Positions 21,895 to 34,946 are shown, numbered from the stretch's first letter. The stretch is DNA of 64,000 bases from Mesorhabditis belari (GCA_958450365.1 CAUEEP010000742.1:2586501-2650500); one strand, 5' to 3'. A program made the numbers and translations. The notes: generated by a model from the sequence alone, not told the origin.

Positions 21895-22169
21895 CGGGGT
21901 AGGCTAGTTTCCGCAACAGGGCCATTTGCGCAACTGGGTCATTTGCGCAACAGGGCCATTTGCGCAACTGGGTCATTTGCGCAACTCACCATAACTTTCT
22001 TCTAAGTGGGCTAATCTTTATGATTTTGGTCTCATTTTGTAGATCTCAATAAGTGCAACAAAATGAAATCAAAATCATAAAGATTAGCCCACTTAGAAGA
22101 AAGTTATGGTGAGTTGCGGAAACGACCCAGTTGCGCAAAAAAAAAAGTTGCGGAAGCTAGCCTGCCCCG
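21895..22169. mobile_element. Fold-back element with tandem sub-terminal repeats
   Basis: Arms start CGGGGTAGGCTAGTTTCCGC and end inverted as GCGGAAGCTAGCCTGCCCCG. The left arm has four alternating copies of CATTTGCGCAACTGGGT / CAGGGC before the stem CACCATAACTTTCTTCTAAG. The whole folds into one hairpin. No open reading frame. Confidence 0.88.
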
Positions 22170-23821
22170 AAAAATCTCTAAATTTTGATATAAAATGAGA
22201 TAAATTACAAGATATAAATGCAAATTTTTGAATGGAATTTCCTCAAAACAGAAAAATTTGTACCCTTTTTGAGCAAAATAAAGGTTTTTTTTTTTTTTAA
22301 AAGTGAAATTATGCTATGCTATGAAAATTTCAAATTCGAACCCACAAATTAAACCCAATCAGATAATCGGAAAGGGAAATGCGAGAAAGATCGATGCTTA
22401 ATGCTTAGCCATAGAAAAGTTACACCCGAAACCTAATTCCTCCATCGTTTTCTCGTCCGTTTCTTCATCGATTGCTCTTGGCAAAATGAAGCCCCGCCCA
22501 CTGGACCACCCAACTATTTTACCACCCAAGTGATGCCCCACTCAACTGAAATTGCTAAAAAAGAAAACAAAAGAGCCAAGAGATAAGAAAAAAAGCGAAC
22601 AAGTGAACAATGGTGACCCATCAATGATGACCCATCAATGATGACCCATCAATGGTGACAATTTCCCCTTTTTCAAATCAGTCACATTTTTTGTGTGAAC
22701 CAAATTTGAAAACGATCCAAAGATTCGCTTCTTGTTTTCTTTTCTTTCCCAAAAAGTGAAAAGGCTTACAAGGAAATGTGAACTGAGTGTGGTGACCAAA
22801 TGACATGTGCCACGGGTTATTCGATGCAGAATTCAACGCCGATTCCGAAACTGTTTTCCGTTTCTGCTATCAAGCACTCAGTCAAAAGTTAGAAGCATGC
22901 AAAGTTTTGTATGGTCTTTCAAAAATCACCCGGAGCTTATAAGCAGATTTTCGAGAGATTTTAAGAGGCAGTGGTGGCCGATTGGCAATGGGCAATGGCA
23001 ATAGCAATGGCAATACAAAGCAAAAGCTCTCTAGTTCTAGTCGGTCGTTCTACTTTTTTGGATTACTATTATACAAATAAGTTTATTTTACTGTTATTTT
23101 CGTAAAAATGTTTATTTTCAACTATTAACATCAAATAGCTATCATTAAAATTTAAAAAAAAAGAACTTTAACATTGATGATGTCGATGTAAAAAGATGAA
23201 AAGGGAAAAGCATAGCATTGAATACATTTACGAAAAGCACAAGACTTAAAAGTCAATTTGTATTCTCACCAGGGAAAACATCAAATTTGAACAAAAATCT
23301 TTTTGAGAGTATCGAATGAAAATCGCGAATCGTCATTTGATGTCAAAGTTTTATTTTTAATGATACCTTTTTTTGATGTCAATAGTTATAAGTAAACATT
23401 TTTTTTGGGAAGTATTTTAAAATAGAGAACAATTAACTTTGCAAATCTAAAAGAGCAAAAGAAAGAAGTAGAACGACGGACTCGAATTAGAAAGTCTTTG
23501 CCTGCTTTGTAGTCTAACTCATTGACACTCGGCCATTCCTGCACTCATACTGCCAGTTAATACTGTCGAGAACAATTTGATTCTTCAATTTACCGTAATT
23601 CCGATTCCAAAAAGAGCAAAAAGCATTTTGCTTCTTTTGCCTAAAGAGATTTCCCATTGAACATCTCATAATTTATTTTCAATAGCAAAAACAAAACAAG
23701 ACGAGAAAACAGAAAAAAAAACAAGAGATTGGACCACACAACCAAAAGACACCGATCAGCTGCTCAAAGAAATCAAATTTGGGGATTATGCTGTAATTGA
23801 GAGAAAATCAACGAGAAAAGC
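22170..23821. other. Intergenic region with MITE and short repeats
   Basis: No gene recognised. It contains three copies of a 14-bp unit (ATGATGACCCATCA, 22611-22660) and a TIR element at 23027-23494. Confidence 0.6.
23027..23494. mobile_element. TIR element (MITE), about 470 bp
   Basis: The left end CTAGTTCTAGTCGGTCGTTC has an inverted partner at 23467-23494, and the inner TCAACTATTAACATCAAA also has an inverted partner near 23375. Imperfect long inverted ends with an AT-rich non-coding centre indicate an old MITE. Confidence 0.65.
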
Positions 23822-26800
23822 TCAATATCGTTGTTCACGGAAGATTTCCGAGAATTGACGCTTCCAACGGATTCCATTCGGAAGACGAAGAAGCAAACGG
23901 GGCGCCGCCTCATCATGAATCGGTGACAGAACCTGGAAATTGAAGGATTTTGAGTGAATTTTCAATTTTCAATTCCAAGCACTCTACGCACCGTTATAGC
24001 ACCCTTTCTGTACCCCACAGTACGACGTAACGATTGAACTTTATGCAAAACCCAATTCTCACTACCAAAAACCCACCTTGAGCAATCGACACGATTCCCA
24101 TTTTCCGCTTTTGAAGTCCTGCGCCAAGAATTTCTCGTCTGCCTTCACGTGTTCTTTGCTCGACACTGGTAAAAGCACAACCTCTTTCCCGTCAATCTAA
24201 AGTAAAGAATGAACTTGACTTTAATTTCGCACTGTAATCTACACACAGTTTTACAGTCTCTTTCTACCATCTAATATTGTTATTGCATAAATGTAAACTA
24301 TAGTGAGACGTAAAAAACCCACCATAACCGATACCCGCTGCACCGGATCATCGAAAACTCCTTGTCGATGTCCAAATTGTGGCGATCGACTTCTCGACCT
24401 CATCCTCCTTTCATCGCCATTTCTTCTCTCGTATCGTCTACTTCCTCGCCAATCTCTTTCCGTTGAGCGATCCCTCTGTGATCGAGATGACGTCGAGGCA
24501 CTCCCTGATTCCACTTTCTTTCGTTTCTCCTCCAGCGCTTGATTGAGCAGTTGCTGCAGCTGGGTGAGCATCCCCACCTAAATGATAGAATTAACATTTA
24601 GGCGAAGAGCTTAAGGAACTTTCTCATTCAAAATTCAGTACCTGTTGCTGCTCGGTCATCACACGCGCCTGTTCGCCCAATTCGCTCACCGCCTGCATCA
24701 GTGACTCTAGCATCTCAGCATCGGAAACAGTCTAAAACAGAAAATTTACATCTTAACCATTTTAGTTTCAAAAATCGTATTTTTAAACTAAAAACCACAA
24801 TTTCCTCACCTCAACCCTTCTCTCCAAAATCTCGAGTGTTTCCTCGCAATCGGTGGCAATGCGTTGAATCTTGTGGATCGGATCGCCCGGGCTAAGCCAC
24901 ATCAAACCCTAAAAGAAGAAAAATATAAAGGTTAGTATGAAAAAGTTGGTGTTTACCTTCAGTTGGCTAAATTATAGTCATTTTCCAATTTAAACTTCAT
25001 AAAGCAAGTTGCCAATCTTAAAGTACGGACTGATTTAATCGCAAAACTCCACAAGAAAGTGTTTTGCTCATCTTTATAAATCTGTTTCATGTTTGAGCAA
25101 ACTGCCACATCCAAAACGCTTCTTTCAACTAAAAATTCCCAATTACCTGTTTCACAAATTGATTGCCTTCTCGTACTAGACCGAAAGCAGTGCCCAATCC
25201 GTACCCATTCACGCCTTTTCGACTTGTCCACATCACTTTCTCCTCTTGTTTCGGCGCGCCAAAATTCGCGTACGCGTTTAGAATCGGAATGGCCGCATGC
25301 GGATTATAGTTCTGCGGTGGTTTCGCCGGATTTGAGGCTGCAGAATAGGCTGTCGTTGCTCCGAACGTGGTACTTGGCAGCATGTTCTTCTCAGCATAGG
25401 TGGCTGCTCCAAATTGACTTGGGTTCGTTATTGTTGCACCAAACGTCGAGCTTGTCATCATTTTGTTCCTCTCGACCAATTCTTTCTCCTCACGCAATCT
25501 TCTCTCCAAATTGTCCTTTTCCTCTCTCAGAATTTTCTCCCGAATTTGCTCCTCTAAAATTCGCTCCTTTTCTTTCAACTCCGCCTCAACTCTGCGTCGA
25601 ATCTCCAGCTCGGTGAAGACGTGGGTCGTCGGCACAATTTGAGATGCACTTTGAGGCACAATCACCGGTGGAATGAACGGTGACTGTTGTTGCATCATCG
25701 GCAATCCATAAAAATCCACCGACACTGGCTGGCGATTCAAAATCTGAGAGGCTCGCAAATCCTGGGTCAACGAACCATTGTAGGGCAAATTGACAGGCTT
25801 GGTTCCTCCGACGAAACGAGGAACCGCTGGTTTCGCGGGACTTTTGATGGCCGCTTGTCGCTTTTTCATCTCCATTTGTTGAATGAGCAGGGTGCAGCGC
25901 TCCAAACTGTGTCCATACTCTTGACAGTGAATGCAGCGTTGTGATGAGGAGATGCCCATTTGTTGGCTACTTGATGGATAGTCGCGAATGTGACCGACGG
26001 ATGGAGGGACGTCTCGTTGATTCATCGGATGCTCTGGGATTTTCTGAAATAAAAAAATTAAACTAGCAAACTGGCTTATAAGAGCTTATATGGCAATTCA
26101 CGCAAAAAAAAAGCTTTGGTTCTCTAAAACAATAACTTTCATGGTCTAGAATAGAAATTTTCACAAATCAGACCAGGATTACGGTAGCTCTAGTGCAATT
26201 TGGCAAATCCTACGCAAATTTTGATACGTAACAGCCGCTTAAACAGCACTTTGCGCTCTGTACCGACTTCGTAAGCTCGCCGAATCGCCTTGTCGAAGAG
26301 TTTCTTCAATCTTTCGATCACAATTGGTTCCAGTTCGCGTGCCGTCATCACATCTGATGGCCAGAGCTCTAAATAAAAACCTAAACGCGAAAAAACACCC
26401 GCACACACCTCTTCCCATGAAATCGCAAATGTTTATGATCGCTTCACCTGCTGGACGCATGTGCGGAATACGGATTTTCTAAAAAAAAAAACACTTCCAG
26501 AACAGTTTTATTGAGCAAAATTTGCATATTCTCGACAAGATTGCCTTGCAAAATCTCGTAAAACAGTTCATACAGCCCGTTCGAAAACTTTTCTTGGCTT
26601 TGGTTTGGTCTTGATTTTGACCTTGATTTGAATAGCCCATAAGTGCTAACGATTCTATTTTCCAATGTTTCTTTTTCACATGCAATTTTATGCTGAAAAT
26701 ATACAAAACTGACTGCTTTTCCATCCATGAGACTAGCGGTCTCGCAGAGTTCCCTCGTGAAAATCCCCAATTTTAGGCACTTGTCCGACAAATCTTTTGC

Positions 26801-29750
26801 AGCAGACGCGCGAGCCTCGTGACTTCTAAAAGAAAAACTTAGCCTGTACCTAGCATGCTGACGACCGACCATGGACCTTTTGCTAAATAAAATTTTGTGA
26901 TTAAAGCCTTCTCTCGACTTTTGTATTCCCTTGCCAATCGCTGAATTGAGAGTTTAGTGCGACCAAATGGACCAAATGGCTGTCTCGATTGGCCTGGATG
27001 CTTCAGAAAGTTTGGATTTATTTTTCATTCACTAATTGATTGATTCTAAAAACTTTACGTTCATCAAGGCCTCTGGCTTAAATTCAACAGCAACTTCTTG
27101 TCATTTGGTTTACCAATTATTTCTTTCAATGTTTTACTTCCATCAATATTCATTTTCGATAATCCAACAAGTTGATTTCGTTTTTGATTTGGTCATCCGA
27201 GATCTTTTCTTGATTTTCACTTCGACTTGCATTTTTATTGTCCATCCATTGCTCGTTGTTCAATTTGGTAAGTTGTTGGCTTCCATACAAGATTTCTTTT
27301 GACATTTTGTACTTAAGCTCTGTTGCTGAATAACTTGTCTCAAACTACTCCAAACAATTGCTTTGGAAATATCACTTTAGATATTTCACGAAATTTCACG
27401 GGATTGTGATATTGTCTAAAAATCATCTCTGATGACACTTGTCATTTTGTCTCAGCCTTTCATTTTGCTTTTTGTATCCTTTGGAATGATTTACCAATAG
27501 TCTACCATTGCTTCGAAAGTCAAATATTCCTTTAACTTTCAATTGGTAATCATTCTTTAGCTTTGAATCATTCGAGTCTTTAACTCAAATTTTACTGTTT
27601 GTAGCTTTTTTGTAGCGGTTTGCTTTCTTTCAGTAATTCAATCATTTGCTTCAATTATCGACTTCGATTCTTGTATCTTTTGTTGTACAATTGACTGTTG
27701 CATAGAATTTAGTTGGGCCATTTAACCAGGCACTCCAGCTTTTAATCAATCTTTGTCCATCATTGCCTCCACAAGACCACAATATCATGGTTTGTTTCAT
27801 ACGTTGTTCTATTTCAAAGCTCGTCGCATTGCTCTCATCGATCTCCAAATTGTAGCTTACCAATCACAAATTACCAGGTGTTGTTTTTGTAATTTCCTAT
27901 TCAAGAGAAAGTTTGGAAAGATTAAATGGGAAATCTGGATAAACACGCCGATTTGTATGTTCATTGTATTTAAATGGTTTGTTCCATAATCTAACATTGC
28001 AAAAACCAGTACCATAAAAAAAATTCTAAAATTACCATAGCATGTGTCAGTTAACTATGTATAGGGTGTTCCAAAAAAAGTCAGTTCAGCGCGATTTTTC
28101 TCAGAATTTCTAGTGGCTGGTGGTTGTTGTGGTGCCAAAGTGAATATTTTGGGCGGGTAAATTTTTGATATTTTGTGACTTTTTCTTTTTCAATTAAAAC
28201 TTTGTACTGGCATCGTGGTGTCATATTAGAGTTAATATATAAACTAAGCTTTTATATAAATTTATTATATAAACTAAGATTTTTAACCAAACACTTTATC
28301 ATCTACATTATATGATAATCTGTCATACATAATAGATTTCCAAGTCGCCTCTTTTTAAAGTGTCCGGTTTTCCCAAGGAAACGCTGATCAATAAAGTGTA
28401 TGCTTAAAATTTGTAGTTATTCTAATAGTGTTTATTATGCACCACGACGCCAGTACAATTATGGCAAAAAGTCTCATGCTGGTGGTCCATATGGTGGTGG
28501 AGACCATGGTGGCTCAGAAATTTCATGTATTGGGGAGTCATGAAATCGGGAAAAGTCACAAAATATCAAAAATGTACCCGCCGAAAATATTCACTTTGGC
28601 ACCACAACAACCACCAGGAGCCACTAGAAATTCTGAGAAAAATCGCGCTGAACTGACTTTTTTGAAACACCCTGTATAGTTTAATCTCATGTTCCTACTT
28701 ATCATTGCAAAATATAAACACTCAACAAGACTTACTTTGCACCGAAACCGCTTCCGAAGAAAACACCGCTCGGCAGGCCTTCAATGACGAGCTCACAGTA
28801 GAGTAGACGACTTCGGGCATGCTCGAGCTCCCTCGGCAACATGATTCGACTCTTTTCGGCGGGTGTCGCATCTAAACAAAATGCTTTGGATCTTTGTTAG
28901 GAGAAATAACAAAATATATGCTAAATCAAAATTCAAAACTCACCCTCAATCAACTCCTTTAGCTTCAGCAAATCTCCCTTTCGTTTTCGCCCATGGTAGT
29001 TCACTTGATCGAGGAAATGGCGAAAGAACTAAAGGTACGAATTAGAAATTGAAACTGTTGAGATTGTTGAGACAATGCTTATCGTTCAATCTTTTTATGT
29101 TAAACAAAAAAACTAACAAAGTAGTAATTCTCCTGGACGTACACGATTCCGTCGCGAATCAAATCGTGCGGCACCGAGAAACGAGATGAACGAGGCCTAA
29201 AATGGAAAAAAGCTTCATCAGTAAATTTATCATCCGCATTTTCAAGTTGCAAACTGTAAACTCAACTTGTAGTCATTAATGTTATGAGAATTAGTGATGT
29301 TTGTTTAATGTCAAGTAACGTGCGGTAATGAATTAGGATAGGCCATCTGTTTACATCCGCCTTCAATATTTTGACAATTTCACCTACCCCCAATAATTGC
29401 TTAGCTCGATACTGAAGAAAATTCACTCGTGTCAACGCTTTTTGAATTTTAGCGGCAAATTTGTAATGTAAACTACGCATCACAGTCCAGATTTACACTT
29501 CAACTCTTCTCACCTCTCCCGTCGTTCCGACCGACTCGTTGCCGCTGCTTGAATTTTTTCCCTAGCCGCTTGGATCTTCTGACTGGGCTTTGAGTCGTCC
29601 TCGTCATCCGACTCGATAACAATCTAAAGTGATTGATGAATTTTTCGTCAACAGGCTCACTGCCACAAATTTTTATTTGGCTTAAAAGAAAAAACCATTC
29701 ACTAGAATTGCAAAGTTTTAAAATCTTGCCATTTCAACCGATCGACTCAT
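23822..29750 (-). CDS. Unnamed protein with dsRNA-binding-like segment and CCHC zinc knuckle
   Basis: Fourteen exons joined in frame: 29739-29750 (MSRS, tentative), 29514-29623, 29119-29197, 28944-29028, 28736-28871, 26714-26825, 26409-26478, 26214-26368, 25147-26043, 24810-24908, 24642-24731, 24323-24577, 24077-24196, 23822-23932, giving about 776 residues. Visible parts: acidic N-terminus (ESDDEDDSK); residues around 140-180 with YCELVIEGLPSG then GSGFGAKSHEARASAAKDL, which resembles the second half of a double-stranded RNA-binding domain; a CCHC-type zinc knuckle CIHCQEYGHSLERC; a charged coiled coil (EIRRRVEAELKEKERI); an Arg/Ser-rich stretch (SRSRSPQFGHR); and a conserved-looking C-terminus (LRLPNGIRWKRQFSEIF). 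The mix suggests nuclear RNA metabolism, but this is inference and no family name is given. Intron 26826-28735 holds a MITE. Confidence 0.7.
28062..28677. mobile_element. Mariner/Tc-type MITE with 130-bp inverted ends
   Basis: Ends read TATAGGGTGTTCCAAAAAAA and, inverted on the other side, CAGGGTGTTTCAAAAAAGTC. About 130 bp of inverted homology follow (GTTCAGCGCGATTTTTCTCA and beyond). TA lies at both edges. The interior is AT-rich with TATATAAACTAAG repeats and no transposase. Confidence 0.82.
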
Positions 29751-29986
29751 TCCACTTTACATCCAGCAAAAAAATGGACAGCTCTGTAAAATTTCAATAA
29801 AAAGTATGTTTTTAAAAAGTGCGATAAGATATCCAAAAGGTCAAACTTCGCAAAATGATTTGCATGCAGACTTGAAAAAGTTTATCAACAAAAAAAAAAG
29901 CATAAACATCAACAACAATGAAGTAACAATAACAGTCAAAAATTTAACAAGAAATTTCAAAACATAACAATCGGTAGGAAGCTCCA

Positions 29987-32602
29987 TTATCGTTTCGCCA
30001 ATTTATCCTTTATCTTCGGCCCTCCTTTCTGATTCTGATTTTTGAGTCGTTTTTTGAAACGGCCACCCGCTTTCTCTTCGGTGTCCGAATCGTCATAAGT
30101 TCTGAAATGAAAAATATAAGTCAAGAATTTAGTCGTATAACAAAACTTTTACACAAAAACATTAGATTTTAAATTTCCCCACCTCTTTCCCCGTTTCTTC
30201 CGCTCCTCGATCTCTTTGAGCTCTTCACGTGCCGCTTTCATTGCCTCATTCGTCCTTTCTACCAAATGCATAACATCATCGGCCACGCACGGGTAATCGG
30301 TGAGCTTTTTGCCTTAACAATGGAAAGTTTAACTCAAAATTTCACAAATAACTCACCAATATGTGCCTCTATTCTTTGATATTCGGCTACCTCATATTGT
30401 GTGACAAAAGTGATCGCCAATCCGGATCTGCCTGCGCGAGCCGTTCTTCCAACCCTAGAAAAGCAAACTTTATCCCCCAACTAACAATAACGTACCTGTG
30501 TACGTAATCTTTCGCTTGCCCAGGTACATCGTAGTTGAGCACATAGTTCACCTCGGGGATGTCAAGACCTTCAAAAGCTTTTATGGTGTAAAACAGCTAA
30601 ATAACCTCGTGATGCTACATCTGTACAGACGAGAATATTTCGGGAACCCGTCGTAAAAGCATTCAACGCGCCAAGACGTTTTTGCTGAAAAAACGAGTAT
30701 TCTAAGTACTAATTGCATTTACTATGTCTCATACTATAACAAACCTGTGTCATTTGTCCATGCAGTGAGACGGCCGCCATTCCCAATTGTCTCAGCATCC
30801 TTGCAATTGTGTCAACGGAAAGGCATGTAGCCACAAAAATAATTGCCAGCTTCGGCCGATCAATTCCAGTCGTCTTGCCGGCCAACTCGTTCAACAAGTA
30901 AACAAGATAGGACTCCTGAAAATGAATAAAATTAAAATTAAAATAAATTCAAGCAATAAACTGACTTTGTACTTTTGTGGAACGAAGATATACTGTTGCA
31001 CCAACGTGTCGACCGTCTTGTACCGAGAGTTCACTTCAACTCGAACAGGATCTCGCAAAGAGGCTCGTTCCAACTTTTGCACCTAAAGCCATACATATTC
31101 TGGAATCCTTCAGATTCCGAATTTGTTTCTAGTTGCATAACTTACAAAACTATCTCAATAACTAAAAGCATAAAAATGAGCCGAAAATTGTTTCCCGTAC
31201 CTTTTTCGTCATTGTGGCTGAGAAGAGATAGGTCCGTCGCTCACGTGGGATCACTTTCAAAATCTTATCCAAGTCAACCTAAATTTTCAAAAAGTTTGCA
31301 AAAAAATTATGAATTCATTACCTCAAAGTCCATGTTGAGAATGCGATCCGCTTCATCCATGACGAGAAATTTGAGAGCTCGCAGGGAGAAACCTAAAAAA
31401 AATGTGAATGTCACAGCTTGCTTTTATCAGCTATTCATTACTTTTATCAAAACTAGCATAGCCATAGTTGATCATACTTTTAAATATGCCAATTGCCATT
31501 ATCTAACTAACTTTCATATAAGAAGAAGGATTTTGTGAGTTTTAAGTACAACCCACCTTTCGTGTTCTCCAAATGATCAACCAAACGCCCGGGTGTCGCC
31601 ACGATGATATGCGGTAGTTTAGCCAGTGCAATCGCTTGCGTCGTCATATCAACACCGCCGACAATCACCGCTAAAAATTAGTACTTTAGCAAGGTAAGCG
31701 TTCCTTTTCACAAACCTACTAACAGTCCAATCCGTGTGCCCAAATCCTCAAATTGTTTAGCAATTTGAAAGGCTAACTCGCGCGTGGGCGTCAATATCAA
31801 CGAGAAGAGCTTCTGTGGGTGTTCGAGGAGTGATTGGAGGATTGGCAATGCGAAAGCGCCTGTCTTTCCCGATCTAAAATTGAAGAAATTACATAGTTCC
31901 ATAAAGTCAATACTTTTCAGCTTCTGTTAAGTGACTACTCACCCAGTTTCGGCTAATCCGATGATGTCTCGTCCTGAAAGGGCTGCCGGTAGAGAAAGTC
32001 GCTGAATTTTCGACGGTTCTTTCCACCCGAGCCGCTCACAAGCTTCCACGAGGATTTCCGTCACTCCCTAAAAACTTATCTGTTCGATTTGTTATCAAAC
32101 ACCTATTTTTAACATAAACCAAGCTTTAAAAACTTTAAATCAGAACAAAAATAAGGATTTCAAATTTATCCTTACTTTATTAACTTGTCAACTTTTGAAC
32201 AATTTAGCTTTCATGGTAGAATCTTCATTAAGAAAATAGGCAACATAGGCAAAATTTTTGCCAATTTTTTATAAGATGACTTTTAAGCTTGCTAACAACT
32301 TTTAAAAGCCACAAACCAATTCCGCAAACGATTTCGTATCCTCTTCAACCTCTTTTCCCACATCTTCTCCCGAATCGCTCTCCTCGTCGTTTTTCGCTCC
32401 ATTCTTCACCTAAACATACATCATTGAGTAAAGACCATAAATTAAAGCCACAATTTTGGATAGAGGTCAAAGATTTTACAAGTCAATATCTTCAAGAATT
32501 CCTCACATTTTCATTCTGTTCTTTTTTCTTTTTCACGCGACTTTTCGACGGTTGAGTGGGCGCAGTTTTCACCAAAACTTCCTCATCGGACGAGTCGGAC
32601 AT
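29987..32602 (-). CDS. ddx-47: ATP-dependent RNA helicase DDX47 / Rrp3
   Basis: DEAD-box helicase of the nucleolus needed for early pre-rRNA cleavage in 18S maturation (known for Rrp3/DDX47). Fourteen exons between 32507-32602 and 29987-30101 join to exactly 507 residues. Motifs in order: Q motif area ([22 protein letters not shown]), motif I AETGSGKTG, Ia PTRELAFQ, Ib [50 protein letters not shown] and [15 protein letters not shown]. The stretch LEHPQ, VDMTTQA and NMDFEV is typical of DDX47 and not of related DDX49 or eIF4A. The C-terminus is Lys/Arg-rich ([13 protein letters not shown]). The ATG follows directly after TTTTAG, so trans-splicing is likely. N-terminal acidic and Lys-rich tail is normal for the family. 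Confidence 0.95.
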
Positions 32603-32608
32603 CTAAAA
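32603..32608 (-). promoter_or_regulatory. Probable SL trans-splice acceptor of the DDX47 gene
   Basis: TTTTAG lies immediately before the ATG and no upstream exon is evident. Confidence 0.55.
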
Positions 32609-32984
32609 TGATAACACTATTTACTTTCCAAGTTCAAATAAGATTTTTAGAAGTTAAGAGAAGAGAAAACAAAGAAAATCTGGGTCTGGGTCAGTCGGGG
32701 CAGGTCAAAAACGCGGCGACAATTGTATTTACGCGTTCAGGGGCACACAACTCCGCACAAAACCACTAAAAATCGGAGAAAAATGAGACTATTATAGATT
32801 TGCGCTGACTTGACAAAAAATGAATCTTTTCATTCTTTCAAAAGCTTTTTGAACTTTTGTTTTATATTTTTTTTTGTTTTCAGTTACTCGTCACCTAAGC
32901 TGAATATCTTTTTTACACATTACGTTTCCTTAAAATTACACTCATTTTTGACTCATTAACTCTTTTTGACTTCAGCCGTATCCT

Positions 32985-33175
32985 AAAAACGTGCCCCTTC
33001 CCTAAAACCATCGTAATCGTCTATAACTTTTGTCCAATCTATCCACCTTTTGGTCTAATTCTCTGTGGGTTCACAAGGAATATCAAAAGATACAAAAAGT
33101 GGATAGATTGGATAAAAAATAAAGATAAGATTACGGCAGTTTCGGGGAAAGGGACACTTTTTTAGGAAACGCTTT
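32985..33175. repeat. Fold-back repeat
   Basis: The left part CCTAAAAACGTGCCCCTTCC ... CCAATCTATCCAC returns inverted as GTGGATAGATTGG ... GGGGAAAGGGACACTTTTTT and AGG. Arms about 80 bp with some mismatches. Likely a small MITE. Confidence 0.8.
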
Positions 33176-33656
33176 ATTAGGCAACACGCGACTTGAGATT
33201 AAAACCCCGTCTGTCACTTTTCATGGCAGACATGTGCTCCTCTCATCACTTTCTTTTCCCATCCCCACTCTGCCATTCCCTCTCATTCTTTTCGAGTACG
33301 TCATGCAGAGAAATTGGGCAAAAAGCGGGTGATTCCACTGATCTCTTTTCTCATTTTTCTCCTGTTTCCTCCATTTTTTTCCTTCTTTTCTCTATCCGTT
33401 TGCCCCGCCGTTTCGATCACGAGGAACTCCCTTCAACCCCAAGAAAATTTTCGCTTCGAGTGTCCCAATGCTTCTTCCTTTTTATCGGTACGGCCCAGGG
33501 TCATGTGCGCATTGATACCCATGATCTTAGTCTTATAAAAGTTCTCTTATCTTTTGTGATTGGATCAAAGTTTCTAAACTTCTTTAAGTTCGACAGCGTT
33601 ATTGATTTTTAACTAGTTTTTTAAACGATTCTACGGTTAACTCGATGCCTTAAGGT

Positions 33657-33666
33657 GTATAAATAG
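33657..33666 (+). promoter_or_regulatory. TATA box
   Basis: TATAAATAGC, about 155 bp upstream of the SLIRP-like start codon and before an acceptor TTCCAG at 33798. It fits a core promoter with a 5' exon or outron between. Confidence 0.5.
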
Positions 33667-33816
33667 CAGCTAGACAGCGCGTCAGATTGCATCATTCTTC
33701 ACTTTTTTTGGCAAAATCCGTAAAATTTTCAATTCTAAGCCATTTTTACTTTGTTTTTGCTATGATTTACTGATCTATATTAAAATTTTTCCTTCCAGAA
33801 ACATCAAATTTCTGGG

Positions 33817-34946
33817 ATGAGCCGTGCTCTCGGGAATTTCGGAAGACAAGTGAATCAGGTAATTAAAAAGCTAGATTTTTATTCTAAAGCTAAAATGAAG
33901 CCTTGAGATGTTAACGTTGAGAAATTAAAGCATGAAAACTGTCATTTTGTTATTTATTTTTGTTTTTAGTTGGTGAGCGCTGGAACAAACGCGCCGAAGC
34001 GACCCACGACCGTTTTTCTCACGCATGTCAAATGGGTGACCGGACGAGGTACACGTTTGTCGATTTTTGTAGCCTTTTTCAGTTTTATGCAATATTTGCA
34101 ATTAGAATGGATTAAGTTTTAAATATGACTACATTTAAATAAACCTTTACTGGTAAATGAACTTTTTTTTTAGAGCAACTTCGGTCGTACTTCGGAAAGT
34201 TCGGCCAAATTGAGAAGATTTCCATGTTTTTTGTGAGTTTTATTTTGTTGCGAATTAAAGGCTTGAAAACAATTGCTTTAACAGTTGTTTTAGACCATTA
34301 TAATAGTTTGATTGATTTGAAATTGAAGTTCTTTAAAATATTTTTTATTTTTAGGATCCCGAGACAGGCCTCCACCGTGGATTCGCCTCAGTCACCTATC
34401 TCGATCATCAGAGTGCCGCGATGGCGATTCAACAGAAACCGCATATCGTTGATGGAGATCGGGTGAGTAACATTTGAATTTGAAAGCAATCAGATCGTGC
34501 TCAGATTATACTGGCAGTAGTAGCTTAAAGCGTGTACGCTTGATCTAAAAAACATAAACAAATCTAGTCTAAACCTAGCTTTTTTTGTCAACTTTGATTT
34601 GCTTTAATCTTGTTGATTGGATACACGAGCTAAGTTAAAGTTGATCTTGGTTCAAAATTTTAAATAGTTACGTTGACTGGCAGTAGTAGCTTAAAGCGTG
34701 TACGCTTCATCTAAAAAACAAACAAATCTAGTTTAAACCTATCTTTTTTGCCAACTTTGATTTGCTTTAATCTTGGTTCAAAATTTTAAATAGTTACGTT
34801 GACTAAAAGTTAAAGGTATTGGGGTGTTGTATTATCTACATTACAATTTAATATTACCTACTTATTTATTTTTTTGCATTTAGGTTGATGTGGAACTGTT
34901 TGTGCCGATGAAATCGAAGAAGAAGAGTGTCGAGTTCACCATTTGA
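33817..34946 (+). CDS. SLIRP-like mitochondrial RRM protein
   Basis: Exons 33817-33858, 33970-34048, 34174-34232, 34355-34462 and 34884-34946 join to 116 residues, close to the vertebrate SLIRP length. It is a single RNA-recognition motif: RNP2-like TVFLTHVKW, then EQLRSYFGKFGQIEKI, RNP1-like TGLHRGFASVTY and the characteristic QQKPHIVDGDRVDVE close to the QQENHIIDG of SLIRP. The N-terminus (MSRALGNFGRQVNQ) is basic and hydroxylated without acids, suitable as a mitochondrial presequence. SLIRP with LRPPRC stabilises mitochondrial mRNAs; that role here is by homology. A TTCCAG acceptor lies 18 bases before the ATG. Confidence 0.85.
34510..34806 (+). repeat. Duplicated intron segment, about 130-165 bp twice
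   Basis: ACTGGCAGTAGTAGCTTAAA begins both copies (34510 and 34676) and homology continues through TTTGATTTGCTTTAATCTTG to TAGTTACGTTGACT. Copy 2 has lost about 35 bp. Lies in the last intron of the SLIRP-like gene. Confidence 0.88.

Larger units (their letters stand above)
32609..33816. other. Divergent intergenic region
   Basis: Lies between the minus-strand helicase and the plus-strand RRM gene. It has a fold-back repeat (32985-33175), a C/T-rich stretch around 33230-33420 and a TATA box near 33657. Open frames here (for example 33193-33612) have no recognisable protein character. Confidence 0.55.

Noticed and set aside
33193..33612. 139-codon open frame upstream of the SLIRP-like gene
   Set aside because: Translation of a pyrimidine-rich stretch (many Ser, Phe, Leu); it overlaps a second equally long frame and no motif is visible.
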